Source: Burkholderiales bacterium (GTDB lineage: Bacteria; Pseudomonadota; Gammaproteobacteria; Burkholderiales; Burkholderiaceae_C). From it: 57,590 bases of DNA. The stretch lies in contig JANYCG010000295.1 in NCBI GenBank assembly GCA_025360385.1, forward strand, positions 1-57,590, given 5' to 3'. The stretch's first letter is position 1. Each line of letters begins with the position of its first letter. The notes beneath the pieces were generated by a model. That model worked only from the letters and a program-made list of their open reading frames with translations, made no database searches and was not told the DNA's origin. Shown here in pieces: positions 36,641 through 44,324 of this stretch. The translations under genes and the position numbers were made by a program.

Positions 36641-37588
36641 CTACTTTTTCCCCAAGCCAAGCAACTTGGCGCCTTCGGTGTAGAGCCGGGTTTTGTCACG
36701 CATGAAGGCCTCCATCTGCTCACCACCCACGTTGACCAGCTCAAAGCCGCTCTTGGCCGCAAGCTCTTTCATCTCGGCGTCGCTGTTGAGCGCAGCCCAC
36801 AGGTCTGACAGGCGTTTGCGGGCTTCTGGCGGGGTTGACTTGGGCACACCAATGCCCCGGTAAGCGCCATCAACCCAGTCCACGCCCAACTCCCGGAAGG
36901 TCGGCACATCGGGCAGCAGCGGGTGGCGCTTGTCCATGGCAATAGCCAGCGCCCGCACTTTGCCTTTGTTGTTGATGGCGAAGGCGGAGTAGGTGACGGC
37001 CCCGTCAATCTGATTGCCCACCACGGCCAGCGACATGTCGCCCGTACCCTTGTAAGGCACGTAGGTGCTCTTGATGCCGAAGGCCGCATTCAGGCGCTCG
37101 TGCGAGGCATGGTTGGCTGAGTTGAGGCCCGAGCCACCCAGGTTCATGGCGCCCGGTTTGGCCTTGGCGGCAGCGATGAAATCCATAAAATTCTTGATCG
37201 GGCTGGCCTCGGGCACCACCAGGATGTCGGGCGTGTAATGGAACCAGTACACCGGCGTGATGTCGGCGGTTTTGTACTGCACCTCGCCTTCAATCGGCTG
37301 GAACACAATGTGCGGCAGGTTGATGCCCACCACGTTCAGGCCGTCGCCGGGCAACTGGTTCATCTGGCCCCACATCAGGCCGCCACCTGCACCGGCCTTG
37401 TACTGGATGATGGTGTCGATGGCGGGGCATTTTTTCTTCAGCACAATTTGCTGGTGCCGCGCCGACAAATCCGACTCGCCACCTGGAGGAAAGGCCTGGA
37501 AATACAAAAGATTTTTTTCGGGGCAGGTTTGCGCCGACGCCAGCATCGGCAGCAGCAGGCCCAGCAACAGCGATAAAAATATTTTCAT
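36641..37588 (-). CDS. Bug/TctC-family tripartite tricarboxylate transporter binding protein, divergent member
   Basis: 315-residue precursor with signal peptide MKIFLSLLLGLLLPMLASAQ. The Bug pattern is visible (AFPPGGESDLSARHQQIV, VQYKAGAGGG-like IIQYKAGAGGGLMWGQ, YVPYKGTGDM, LPDVPTFRELGVDW), though the N-terminal region departs from the usual YP-KPI-VVPFPPGG. GGAG before ATG 37588 supports the start. It binds a small carboxylate or similar ligand. No TctAB permease is nearby. It is divergent from a second Bug gene. Confidence 0.87.
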   Translation of the reverse strand: MKIFLSLLLGLLLPMLASAQTCPEKNLLYFQAFPPGGESDLSARHQQIVLKKKCPAIDTIIQYKAGAGGGLMWGQMNQLPGDGLNVVGINLPHIVFQPIEGEVQYKTADITPVYWFHYTPDILVVPEASPIKNFMDFIAAAKAKPGAMNLGGSGLNSANHASHERLNAAFGIKSTYVPYKGTGDMSLAVVGNQIDGAVTYSAFAINNKGKVRALAIAMDKRHPLLPDVPTFRELGVDWVDGAYRGIGVPKSTPPEARKRLSDLWAALNSDAEMKELAAKSGFELVNVGGEQMEAFMRDKTRLYTEGAKLLGLGKK

Positions 37589-37669
37589 GGCAAGACTCCG
37601 ATCGGCAAATTGCGCAAAAATGCAGTCACGGGGGCATTTTGTCATGGTCCCCATCCACCCGGGAATCCT

Positions 37670-38671
37670 ATGAAAACACCACAGCGTCATGCCACAGTCG
37701 CCGCACTGGCCCAGCCCTTGACGATGGCCTTGGCGTTGGCCTTGGCTCTGGCTTGCGGCGCCAGCCGTGCACAAAATTACCCAAACAAGCCCATCACTCT
37801 GGTCGTGCCGAATCCGCCAGGCGGTTTTGTCGATGCGTCGGCCCGCATTCTGTCGGATTCGTTGGCCAAAGTCTCGGGCCAGCCGGTGGTGGTAGACAAC
37901 AAAGGCGGCGGCAGCGGCAACGTCGCCTACCAGTTTGCAGCACGCGCCAACCCCGACGGCTATACCTTGCTGAACTCCTATTCGGCCTACCATGTGGGCA
38001 ACCCTAACCTGACGCCAAAACTGCCCTGGGCACAAAAAGACTTTGCGCCGGTCGCTCTGATTACAGTAGCAACCAACGTCATCGCGGTGAACCCTTCGGT
38101 GCCGGCCAACACCTTGCAAGAGTTCATCACCTACCTCAAGAAAAATCCGGGCCGGCTGAGTTACGCGTCGCAGGGCAATGGCTCCCTGTCGCACATCGGC
38201 ACCGAGATGTTCAAGCTGCAAACCAAAACCAGCATGGTGCACATTCCCTACCGTGGCTCCGGGCCGGCCGTGCAAGATGTGCTGTCAGGCCAGGTGCAGG
38301 TGTTCATCACCACGCCGCCATCGGTGATGGGCCACATCCAGGCCGGCAAACTCAAAGGCCTGGCCGTGGCGGGCAAGTCGCGCCACTCTGGCATTCCCGC
38401 TGTGCCCACCACGGATGAAGCGGGCCTGAAAGGCTTCGAGCTCGAAGCCTGGATCGGCATTTTTGCGCCGGCCGCCACCCCCGCTGACGTGGTGGCCAAA
38501 CTGTCCAGCCAGATCAAGCTGGCGCTGGAATTGCCAGAGACCAAAACTCGCGCCGACGCCGCCGGCATTGAGCTGCGTTACCTGCCGCCCGGCGGCTTGG
38601 AGGCGCTGGTCAAAAAAGACACCGACTTCTGGGCGCAGACCATCAAGGCGGCAGGCATCGTTGCAGACTGA
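37670..38671 (+). CDS. Bug/TctC-family tripartite tricarboxylate transporter binding protein
   Basis: 333-residue precursor with a signal peptide ending ASRAQ and the canonical Bug start NYPNKPITLVVPNPPGGFVD, followed by VDNKGGGSGNVAYQFAARA, HIPYRGSGPAVQDVLSGQV and GIPAVPTTDEAGL. Like its divergent neighbour it lacks linked permease genes, which is common in Burkholderiales where Bug proteins far outnumber TctAB. Its ligand is unknown. Confidence 0.9.
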   Translation: MKTPQRHATVAALAQPLTMALALALALACGASRAQNYPNKPITLVVPNPPGGFVDASARILSDSLAKVSGQPVVVDNKGGGSGNVAYQFAARANPDGYTLLNSYSAYHVGNPNLTPKLPWAQKDFAPVALITVATNVIAVNPSVPANTLQEFITYLKKNPGRLSYASQGNGSLSHIGTEMFKLQTKTSMVHIPYRGSGPAVQDVLSGQVQVFITTPPSVMGHIQAGKLKGLAVAGKSRHSGIPAVPTTDEAGLKGFELEAWIGIFAPAATPADVVAKLSSQIKLALELPETKTRADAAGIELRYLPPGGLEALVKKDTDFWAQTIKAAGIVAD

Positions 38672-38731
38672 GCAAACCGGGCTGCATTTTGGCTTCTCTG
38701 CCAGTGATTGCTGGCTTGATAGAGAAATAGG

Positions 38732-38773
38732 CCGAATGTCCTTACAAACAATGAATAGTTAGCTACATTAAAT
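38732..38773 (-). repeat. Dispersed ATAGC-N16-ACGGGGAC repeat, copy 9 (intergenic)
   Basis: On the minus strand GTAGC is followed after exactly 16 bases by GTAAGGAC and ATTCGGCC. It lies between the Bug gene and the 8-oxoguanine deaminase gene. Confidence 0.6.
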
Positions 38774-38805
38774 AGAGTGAATAATTTTCAAACTGTTCCA
38801 CCAGG

Positions 38806-40251
38806 ATGGCAGGTATGACGGCCACTTTGTTGATTGACCGCGCCCATTGCGTGGCCACTTGTGATGAATCCAGCGTCGAAATAAGAGACGCCTCCATCTT
38901 CATCCGCGGCAATTTGATCGAATTTGTCGGGCCCGCCAACGCACTGCCGCAGGCGCTGCGTGATGCCGCTGATGAGGTGATTGACGCGCGGCATCACCTT
39001 GTCACGCCTGGCCTGGTGAACACCCACCACCACATGTACCAGTCACTGACGCGGGCCATCCCGCAGGTGCAAAACGCCGAGTTGTTTGGCTGGCTCCAGG
39101 GGCTTTACCCGATATGGGCAGGCCTCACGCCCGAGATGATTTTTGTCTCGACCCAGGTCGCCATGGCCGAGTTGCTGTTGAGTGGCTGCACGACCAGCAG
39201 CGACCATCTGTACATCTACCCCAACGGCTGCCGCCTGGACGACAGCATTGCGGCGGCAAAACAGATCGGCATGCGTTTCACCGCCTCACGCGGCAGCATG
39301 AGCGTGGGCGCATCGCAAGGTGGCCTGCCGCCCGATGCGGTGGTGGAGCGCGAGCAAGACATCCTCAAGGACACCCAGCGCCTGATCGAAACCTACCATG
39401 ACGCATCGAACGGCGCCATGCTGAACGTGGCGGTGGCACCCTGCTCACCCTTCAGCGTCAGCCGCGACCTGATGCGCGAATCTGCCCGGCTGGCACGTGC
39501 CCACAACGTGCGCCTGCACACCCACCTGGCCGAGAACGACCACGACATCGCCTACACGCGGGAGAAGTTCAACTGCACGCCCGCCGAATACGCGCAGGAC
39601 CTGGGCTGGCTTGGGCATGACGTGTGGCATGCGCATTGCGTGAAGCTGGACGATGCCGGCATCAGCCTGTTTGCCGCCAGCCGTACCGGTGTCGCGCATT
39701 GCCCCTGCAGCAACATGCGCCTGGCCAGTGGCATCGCGCCCATCCGCAAAATGCTCAATGCCGGCGTGCCCGTCGGTTTGGGTGTGGATGGCAGCGCCAG
39801 CAATGACGCAGCGCACATGGTGAACGAGGCGCGCCAGGCCTTGTTATTGGCACGGGTTGGCCGAGCCATGCAGGCGCCCGAAACACGCCATGGCAAAACG
39901 TTTTTTGGCTGCGACCTGGGGCCTGCCGAGATGACGGCGCGCGACGCGCTGCACATCGCCACGGCAGGTGGTGCGCAGGTATTGGGCCGCACTGACGTGG
40001 GCCATCTGGCCGCAGGCATGTGTGCCGACCTGGCGCTGTTTGACTTGCGCCTGCTGGGTTTTGCCGGTGGCGCGGTGCACGACCCAGTCGGCAGCCTGCT
40101 GTTGTGCGCCAGCCCGCCCGCGGCCTACACCATCGTCAATGGACGCGTGGTGGTGCGTGAAGGCCAACTGACAACGGTCGAGACCGGGCCATTGATCGAG
40201 CGGCACAACGCGCTGGCGCTTGAATTGGCACAGGCGGCCAGAGGCGGTTGA
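38806..40251 (+). CDS. 8-oxoguanine deaminase (amidohydrolase superfamily)
   Basis: 481 residues of the metal-dependent amidohydrolase fold. Zinc ligands are seen in VTPGLVNTHHHMYQSLTR near residue 68, HTHLAEN near 240, HAHCVKLDD near 275 and the Asp in GLGVDGSASND near 325. NTHHHMYQ, TSSDHLYIYPNG and the SASND ending match enzymes that turn 8-oxoguanine into urate. This fits the location, since the next gene oxidises urate. Guanine deaminase or another aminohydrolase is the alternative. Confidence 0.85.
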   Translation: MAGMTATLLIDRAHCVATCDESSVEIRDASIFIRGNLIEFVGPANALPQALRDAADEVIDARHHLVTPGLVNTHHHMYQSLTRAIPQVQNAELFGWLQGLYPIWAGLTPEMIFVSTQVAMAELLLSGCTTSSDHLYIYPNGCRLDDSIAAAKQIGMRFTASRGSMSVGASQGGLPPDAVVEREQDILKDTQRLIETYHDASNGAMLNVAVAPCSPFSVSRDLMRESARLARAHNVRLHTHLAENDHDIAYTREKFNCTPAEYAQDLGWLGHDVWHAHCVKLDDAGISLFAASRTGVAHCPCSNMRLASGIAPIRKMLNAGVPVGLGVDGSASNDAAHMVNEARQALLLARVGRAMQAPETRHGKTFFGCDLGPAEMTARDALHIATAGGAQVLGRTDVGHLAAGMCADLALFDLRLLGFAGGAVHDPVGSLLLCASPPAAYTIVNGRVVVREGQLTTVETGPLIERHNALALELAQAARGG

Positions 40252-40275
40252 CCAGAACGCTGGCGTGCAGGAGGC

Positions 40276-41568
40276 TTATTCGACCTTCGCCCCGGCCTCG
40301 AACCACAATTGGATGACTGTGCGTTCAGCGTCCGTGATGCCGGTGGCGTTGTTCATGGGCATCACCTTGGTCACCACCGCCTGCTGGTAAACGTTTTGCG
40401 CATGCAGCTTCAGGCCCTGCGCAGAGTCCAGCCGCACATTCTTCATCTGCACCTGCTCGCCATGGCACATGAAACAACGCTGCGCCAGCACTTTTTGCAC
40501 TGCTTGATAGCTAAAAGTGCCAGATATTCCCGTCATTGCTTGATTGTTTGATATATTATTAATAGCGACTGAGAGGCCGGCCAAATCGGGTGACGGCGTC
40601 TGGTGGGCGGCTGCTGGCAGTGCCGGATGTGCGGGCTGGGGCACGGGTTGCAGCCAGACGATCACCCCCACAATCACCGCCACTCCCACCAGCGCGTACG
40701 GCATTGGATTGGCATTGCGCCCAAGTTTGAAACCATGGCGCATCACAAAGAACTGCCGAATGGCAGCGCCGGCAAACATCATCAAAATCAGCACCAGCCA
40801 GTTCTGCGGATGGGTGTAGGTGAAGCTGTAGTGGCCGCTCAACATGGCAAACAGCACCGGCAAGGTGAAGTAGGTGTTGTGCACGCTGCGCTGCTTGCCA
40901 CGCTGGCCGTGGATGGGGTCCACCGGCTGGCCGGCCTTGATGGACTCGATCACCGCTTTTTGGCCCGGGATGATCCAGAAAAACACGCTGGCGCTCATGC
41001 TGGTGGCCAGCATGGCCCCCACCAGCAGAAAGGCCGCACGACCGGCAAACCAGTGGCAGGCCAGCCAGGAGGCGATGCACACCAGCACCAGCACCAGAGC
41101 GCCCACAATCGCGTCCCCATGCTTCTTGTGCCCAAAGATGCGGCAGACCGCGTCGTACAAGACCCAGAACACCAGTAGGAAGCTGATGGACACGCCAATC
41201 GCATCGGTGGGGGACCAGTCCATCTTGGACTTGTCGATCAGGTAGGTGCTGGCGCTCCACAGGTAAGACACCGTGAAAAGTGAGAAGCCCGACAGCCAGG
41301 TGGAATAACTCTCCCAGTAGAACCAGTGCAGGTGGGTTGGCAGTTGGGGCGGCGAGACGTTGAATTTGACCGGGTGGTAAAAGCCGCCGCCGTGCACGGC
41401 CCAGAGTTCGCCGCTGACGCCCTGCTTCTTCAGGTCGTCATCGACCGGGGGCGTGAGGCTGCTGTCCAGAAACACAAAGTAGAACGAGGAGCCGACCCAG
41501 GCAATGGCCGTGATGACGTGAACCCAGCGCAGCAGCAGGTTGGCCCAGTCGAGGTAATAGGATTCCAT
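40276..41568 (-). CDS. puuD: Membrane urate hydroxylase with C-terminal cytochrome c domain
   Basis: 430 residues. The N-terminal 300 form a membrane domain with about eight segments (VHVITAIAWVGSSFYFVFL, ISFLLVFWVLYDAVCRIFG). The C-terminal domain has the haem c motif CFMCHG and an axial Met in VMPMNN. Proteins of this type oxidise urate to 5-hydroxyisourate and pass electrons to the respiratory chain rather than to oxygen. A dispersed repeat lies in frame in the linker between domains (NNISNNQAMTGISGTF). It converges on the deaminase gene. Confidence 0.92.
   Translation of the reverse strand: MESYYLDWANLLLRWVHVITAIAWVGSSFYFVFLDSSLTPPVDDDLKKQGVSGELWAVHGGGFYHPVKFNVSPPQLPTHLHWFYWESYSTWLSGFSLFTVSYLWSASTYLIDKSKMDWSPTDAIGVSISFLLVFWVLYDAVCRIFGHKKHGDAIVGALVLVLVCIASWLACHWFAGRAAFLLVGAMLATSMSASVFFWIIPGQKAVIESIKAGQPVDPIHGQRGKQRSVHNTYFTLPVLFAMLSGHYSFTYTHPQNWLVLILMMFAGAAIRQFFVMRHGFKLGRNANPMPYALVGVAVIVGVIVWLQPVPQPAHPALPAAAHQTPSPDLAGLSVAINNISNNQAMTGISGTFSYQAVQKVLAQRCFMCHGEQVQMKNVRLDSAQGLKLHAQNVYQQAVVTKVMPMNNATGITDAERTVIQLWFEAGAKVE
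40521..40570 (-). repeat. Dispersed ATAGC-N16-ACGGGGAC repeat, copy 10 (inside puuD)
   Basis: On the minus strand GCTATTAATAATATATC gives the arms (last arm altered), followed after exactly 16 bases by ACGGGAAT. It is in sense orientation within the linker between membrane and cytochrome domains of PuuD. Confidence 0.75.
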
Positions 41569-41676
41569 GAAGCTCAGTCTTTCTGATGAAGATTATTACA
41601 GCGGTGCTTTTATACTCAAAATACAAACGGGGCCTGCAGCTCCTCAAACAACATGGCATTCACCAGGACACATCCC

Positions 41677-42216
41677 ATGAAAAAATCCACCGGCTTGCGC
41701 CACGCCTGGCTTTGCGCCGCCCTCGCAGGCATTGCGGCCATTGTGGCGGGCTGTGCCTCGTCACCGATGCCTGCACCGCCACCACCTCCGCCGCCGCCCG
41801 CACCGGTGGTGGTGTTGCCACCACCACCACCGCCGCCGCCGCCTGCACCCGCCGCGGTGGCAGCTGCCGCCAAGACCTCCGGTGCCACAAGCGCCCGCGA
41901 CTATCGGCGCGATGCCGCCGGGCACCTGTACGCAAGCCACTCAGCCAAGATCTACAAAGGCAAACTGCCGCCCCTGTTGTATGCCATCGGCGTGTACGAG
42001 ATAGAAGTCGATATCCGCGGGCAAATCATCTCCACCCACTGGCTGCGTGCACCGACCCACGCGCCCGAAGTCATGGCCGAAATTGACCGTCTGGCGCGCT
42101 CGGCAGCGCCCTATCCCTTGCCGGTGCGGCTTGGCCGCGTCACGTACACCGATACCTGGCTGTGGGACAAAAGCGGGTTTTTTCAGCTCGACACGCTGAG
42201 CGAAGGCCAGGAGTAA
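41677..42216 (+). CDS. Proline-rich lipoprotein with TonB-C-like domain
   Basis: About 179 residues. A signal with lipobox IVAGC is followed by two runs of eight or nine prolines separated by APVVVL, then an alanine-rich stretch and a C-terminal domain (YAIGVYEIEVDIRGQIISTH, EIDRLARSAAPYPLP) that looks like the TonB C-terminal fold. It would be anchored in the envelope, with a polyproline spacer. Its place between puuD and uraH suggests a role with urate use or transport, but none is established. Confidence 0.7.
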   Translation: MKKSTGLRHAWLCAALAGIAAIVAGCASSPMPAPPPPPPPPAPVVVLPPPPPPPPPAPAAVAAAAKTSGATSARDYRRDAAGHLYASHSAKIYKGKLPPLLYAIGVYEIEVDIRGQIISTHWLRAPTHAPEVMAEIDRLARSAAPYPLPVRLGRVTYTDTWLWDKSGFFQLDTLSEGQE

Positions 42217-42229
42217 ACCCGACACGGCT

Positions 42230-42583
42230 TCAGGAACCCCGGTAGGTTGAATAACTCCAAGGGCTGACCAGCAAGGGGACGTGGTAGTTTTGCTCGGGGT
42301 GGGCAATGCCGAAATCCACACTGACCAGGTTGAGGAAATTGGGTTCGGGCAGCAACACCTGGCGTGACTTGAAATACCCGGCCACGTCAAATTCGAGGCG
42401 GTAAGTGCCCACCTTGAGACTGGCGCTGTCGTACAACAAACCATCCGGGTTGCGCCCGTCGTCATCCAGCTTGAACCGCTTGACCAGGCTGGCCGCGCCG
42501 CCTTGTGTGGTGTACAACGCCACCTGCATGCCAAAAGCCGGCCCGCCGTGCATGGTGTCCAGAACGTGTGTGCTCAATCCCAT
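42230..42583 (-). CDS. uraH: 5-hydroxyisourate hydrolase
   Basis: The 117-residue transthyretin-like enzyme opens 5-hydroxyisourate to OHCU. It begins MGLSTHVLDTMHGGPA with the catalytic His, has YRLEFDV and YHVPLLVSPWSYSTYRGS, ending in the YRGS tetrapeptide diagnostic of this enzyme. An AAGGAT lies before ATG 42583. It is divergent from the GntR regulator gene and shares its operator region. Confidence 0.96.
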   Translation of the reverse strand: MGLSTHVLDTMHGGPAFGMQVALYTTQGGAASLVKRFKLDDDGRNPDGLLYDSASLKVGTYRLEFDVAGYFKSRQVLLPEPNFLNLVSVDFGIAHPEQNYHVPLLVSPWSYSTYRGS

Positions 42584-42620
42584 GGCAAATCCTTTTTTTA
42601 AAACCATCTGACGCCAGTTT

Positions 42621-42638
42621 AAAAGTGTATACACTTTT
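42621..42638. promoter_or_regulatory. 18-bp palindromic operator of GntR type
   Basis: AAAAGTGTATACACTTTT is a perfect palindrome centred in the 78-bp gap between uraH and the GntR gene. GTATAC-centred palindromes are typical binding sites of FadR-subfamily GntR regulators. It probably controls both divergent transcripts. Confidence 0.8.
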
Positions 42639-42661
42639 TTGAACTGCGCTATCATCCCAAC

Positions 42662-43339
42662 ATGGAATTGTCGTCCACCAGCCTGATAGTCAAAGCGCTC
42701 ACCAAGGCGATTGTGGAACATCGGCTGCGGCCCGGCACCAAATTGGCAGAGCAAACCCTGGCCACCCATTTTGGCGTGTCGCGCACGCTGGTCCGCCAGG
42801 CCTTGCTGCAACTGTCCCAGCACCAGTTGATCCGCCTTGAACCGGCCCGCGGCGCCTTCGTGGCGGCCCCGTCCGTGACCGAAGCGCGGCAGGTTTTTGC
42901 TGTACGGCGCATGGTCGAGACGGAAATGTCGCGCGAGTTTGCCGCCCAGGTCACACCGGCCAAGATCAAAGCCCTCAAGGCCCATGTGGCGATGGAAAAA
43001 GCTGCCCTGCAAAGCGGTGATGCGGCCGGCCGCACCGAACTGCTGGGTGACTTCCACGTGCGCATGGCCGAACTCATGGGCAACGAGGTGTTGGCGCAGA
43101 TGCTGAGCCAGCTGATTTCGCGCTGCGCCCTGATCACCCTGATGTACCAAAGCGCCCATGCGGCCGAACATTCAAATGACGAACATGCGCAAATCGTCGA
43201 AGCCCTGGCCGCCAGAGACGGGCTGCGCGCCGTGCAATTGATGCGCGCACACCTGCTGAATGTTGAGCAGAACCTGTCATTCGACGGTGACCTGCCTGGC
43301 ATGGCCACCGACATCGCCACAGCGCTGGGCCAGGTTTGA
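42662..43339 (+). CDS. GntR-family transcriptional regulator (FCD domain), likely urate/allantoin pathway repressor
   Basis: 225 residues. A winged helix at about 8-65 (LRPGTKLAEQTLATHFGVSR, VRQALLQLSQHQLIRLEP) is followed by an all-helical FCD ligand domain with metal-binding-type histidines (DFHVRMAEL, NDEHAQIVEAL). It lies between uraH and puuE and next to a palindrome, so it likely controls ureide breakdown. The effector may be an intermediate such as allantoin or urate. Confidence 0.88.
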   Translation: MELSSTSLIVKALTKAIVEHRLRPGTKLAEQTLATHFGVSRTLVRQALLQLSQHQLIRLEPARGAFVAAPSVTEARQVFAVRRMVETEMSREFAAQVTPAKIKALKAHVAMEKAALQSGDAAGRTELLGDFHVRMAELMGNEVLAQMLSQLISRCALITLMYQSAHAAEHSNDEHAQIVEALAARDGLRAVQLMRAHLLNVEQNLSFDGDLPGMATDIATALGQV

Positions 43340-43374
43340 GCGCCAGCGCCTATTTTGAAAGCACGAGCTTCACC

Positions 43375-44310
43375 ATGAATGATGCCTACCCACGCGACTT
43401 GGTTGGCTACGGCCGCAAGGTGCCACACGCCCAGTGGCCAGGCGGCGCGCGCATTGCCCTGCAATTTGTGCTCAACTACGAAGAGGGCGCAGAGAATTCC
43501 GTTTTGCATGGTGACGCCGGCTCCGAGCAGTTTTTGAGCGAGATGTTCAACCCGGCCAGTTTCGCCGCCCGCCACCTGAGCATGGAGAGCATTTATGAAT
43601 ACGGCTCACGCGCAGGTGTGTGGCGCATTCTGCGCGAGTTTGAAACGCGCCAATTGCCGCTGACCGTTTTTGGTGTCAGCATGGCTTTGCAGCGGCATCC
43701 GGAATTGACCGCCGCTTTCAAACAACTTGGCCATGAAATCGCCTGCCACGGCTGGCGCTGGATCAGCTACCAGAATCTTGACGAAGCCACTGAACGCGAG
43801 CACATGCGCATCGGCATGGACATCATCCAGCAGATGACGGGCGAGCGCGCTTTAGGCTGGTACACCGGGCGTGACAGTCCCAACACCCATCGCCTGGTGG
43901 CCGACTACGGCGGTTTCGAATACGACAGCGACCATTACGGCGACGACCTGCCCTTCTGGATGCCAGTGCTAAAAACCGATGGCAGCCAGGCGCAGCAACT
44001 CATCGTGCCCTACACACTGGACAGCAATGACATGCGGTTTTCCTCGGCACAGGGCTTCGCGCAGGGCGATGACTTTTTTGCCTACCTGCGCGACAGCTTT
44101 GACGTGCTCTACGCCGAGGGAGACCCGCAAGGGCTGAACCAGCCCAAGATGCTCAACATCGGCATGCATTGCCGGTTGTTGGGTCGGCCGGGCCGGATCA
44201 AGTCATTGCAGAATTTCCTGGACTACGTGCAGCGTCACAGCGGCGTGTGGATTTGCCGGCGCATCGACATTGCGCAGCACTGGCGGCGGGTGCACCCCTG
44301 CCTGCTTTGA
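43375..44310 (+). CDS. puuE: Allantoinase PuuE (polysaccharide deacetylase family)
   Basis: 311 residues. It starts PRDLVGYGRKVPHAQWPGGA, with LQFVLNYEEGAENSVLHGD and SRAGVWRILREFETRQLPLT, and has GHEIACHGWRWISYQ, the signature of the cofactor-independent allantoinase that replaces AllB. It hydrolyses allantoin to allantoate. A TTG at 43336 overlapping the stop of the GntR gene is possible, but MNDAYPRDL fits the family N-terminus. The next gene follows by 14 bp. Confidence 0.94.
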   Translation: MNDAYPRDLVGYGRKVPHAQWPGGARIALQFVLNYEEGAENSVLHGDAGSEQFLSEMFNPASFAARHLSMESIYEYGSRAGVWRILREFETRQLPLTVFGVSMALQRHPELTAAFKQLGHEIACHGWRWISYQNLDEATEREHMRIGMDIIQQMTGERALGWYTGRDSPNTHRLVADYGGFEYDSDHYGDDLPFWMPVLKTDGSQAQQLIVPYTLDSNDMRFSSAQGFAQGDDFFAYLRDSFDVLYAEGDPQGLNQPKMLNIGMHCRLLGRPGRIKSLQNFLDYVQRHSGVWICRRIDIAQHWRRVHPCLL

Positions 44311-44324
44311 CCTGAAAGGCCCCC

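Noticed and set aside
41785-41860. CCG/CCA-rich tract as a repeat array or CRISPR-like unit
   Set aside because: It is the polyproline coding stretch of the lipoprotein.
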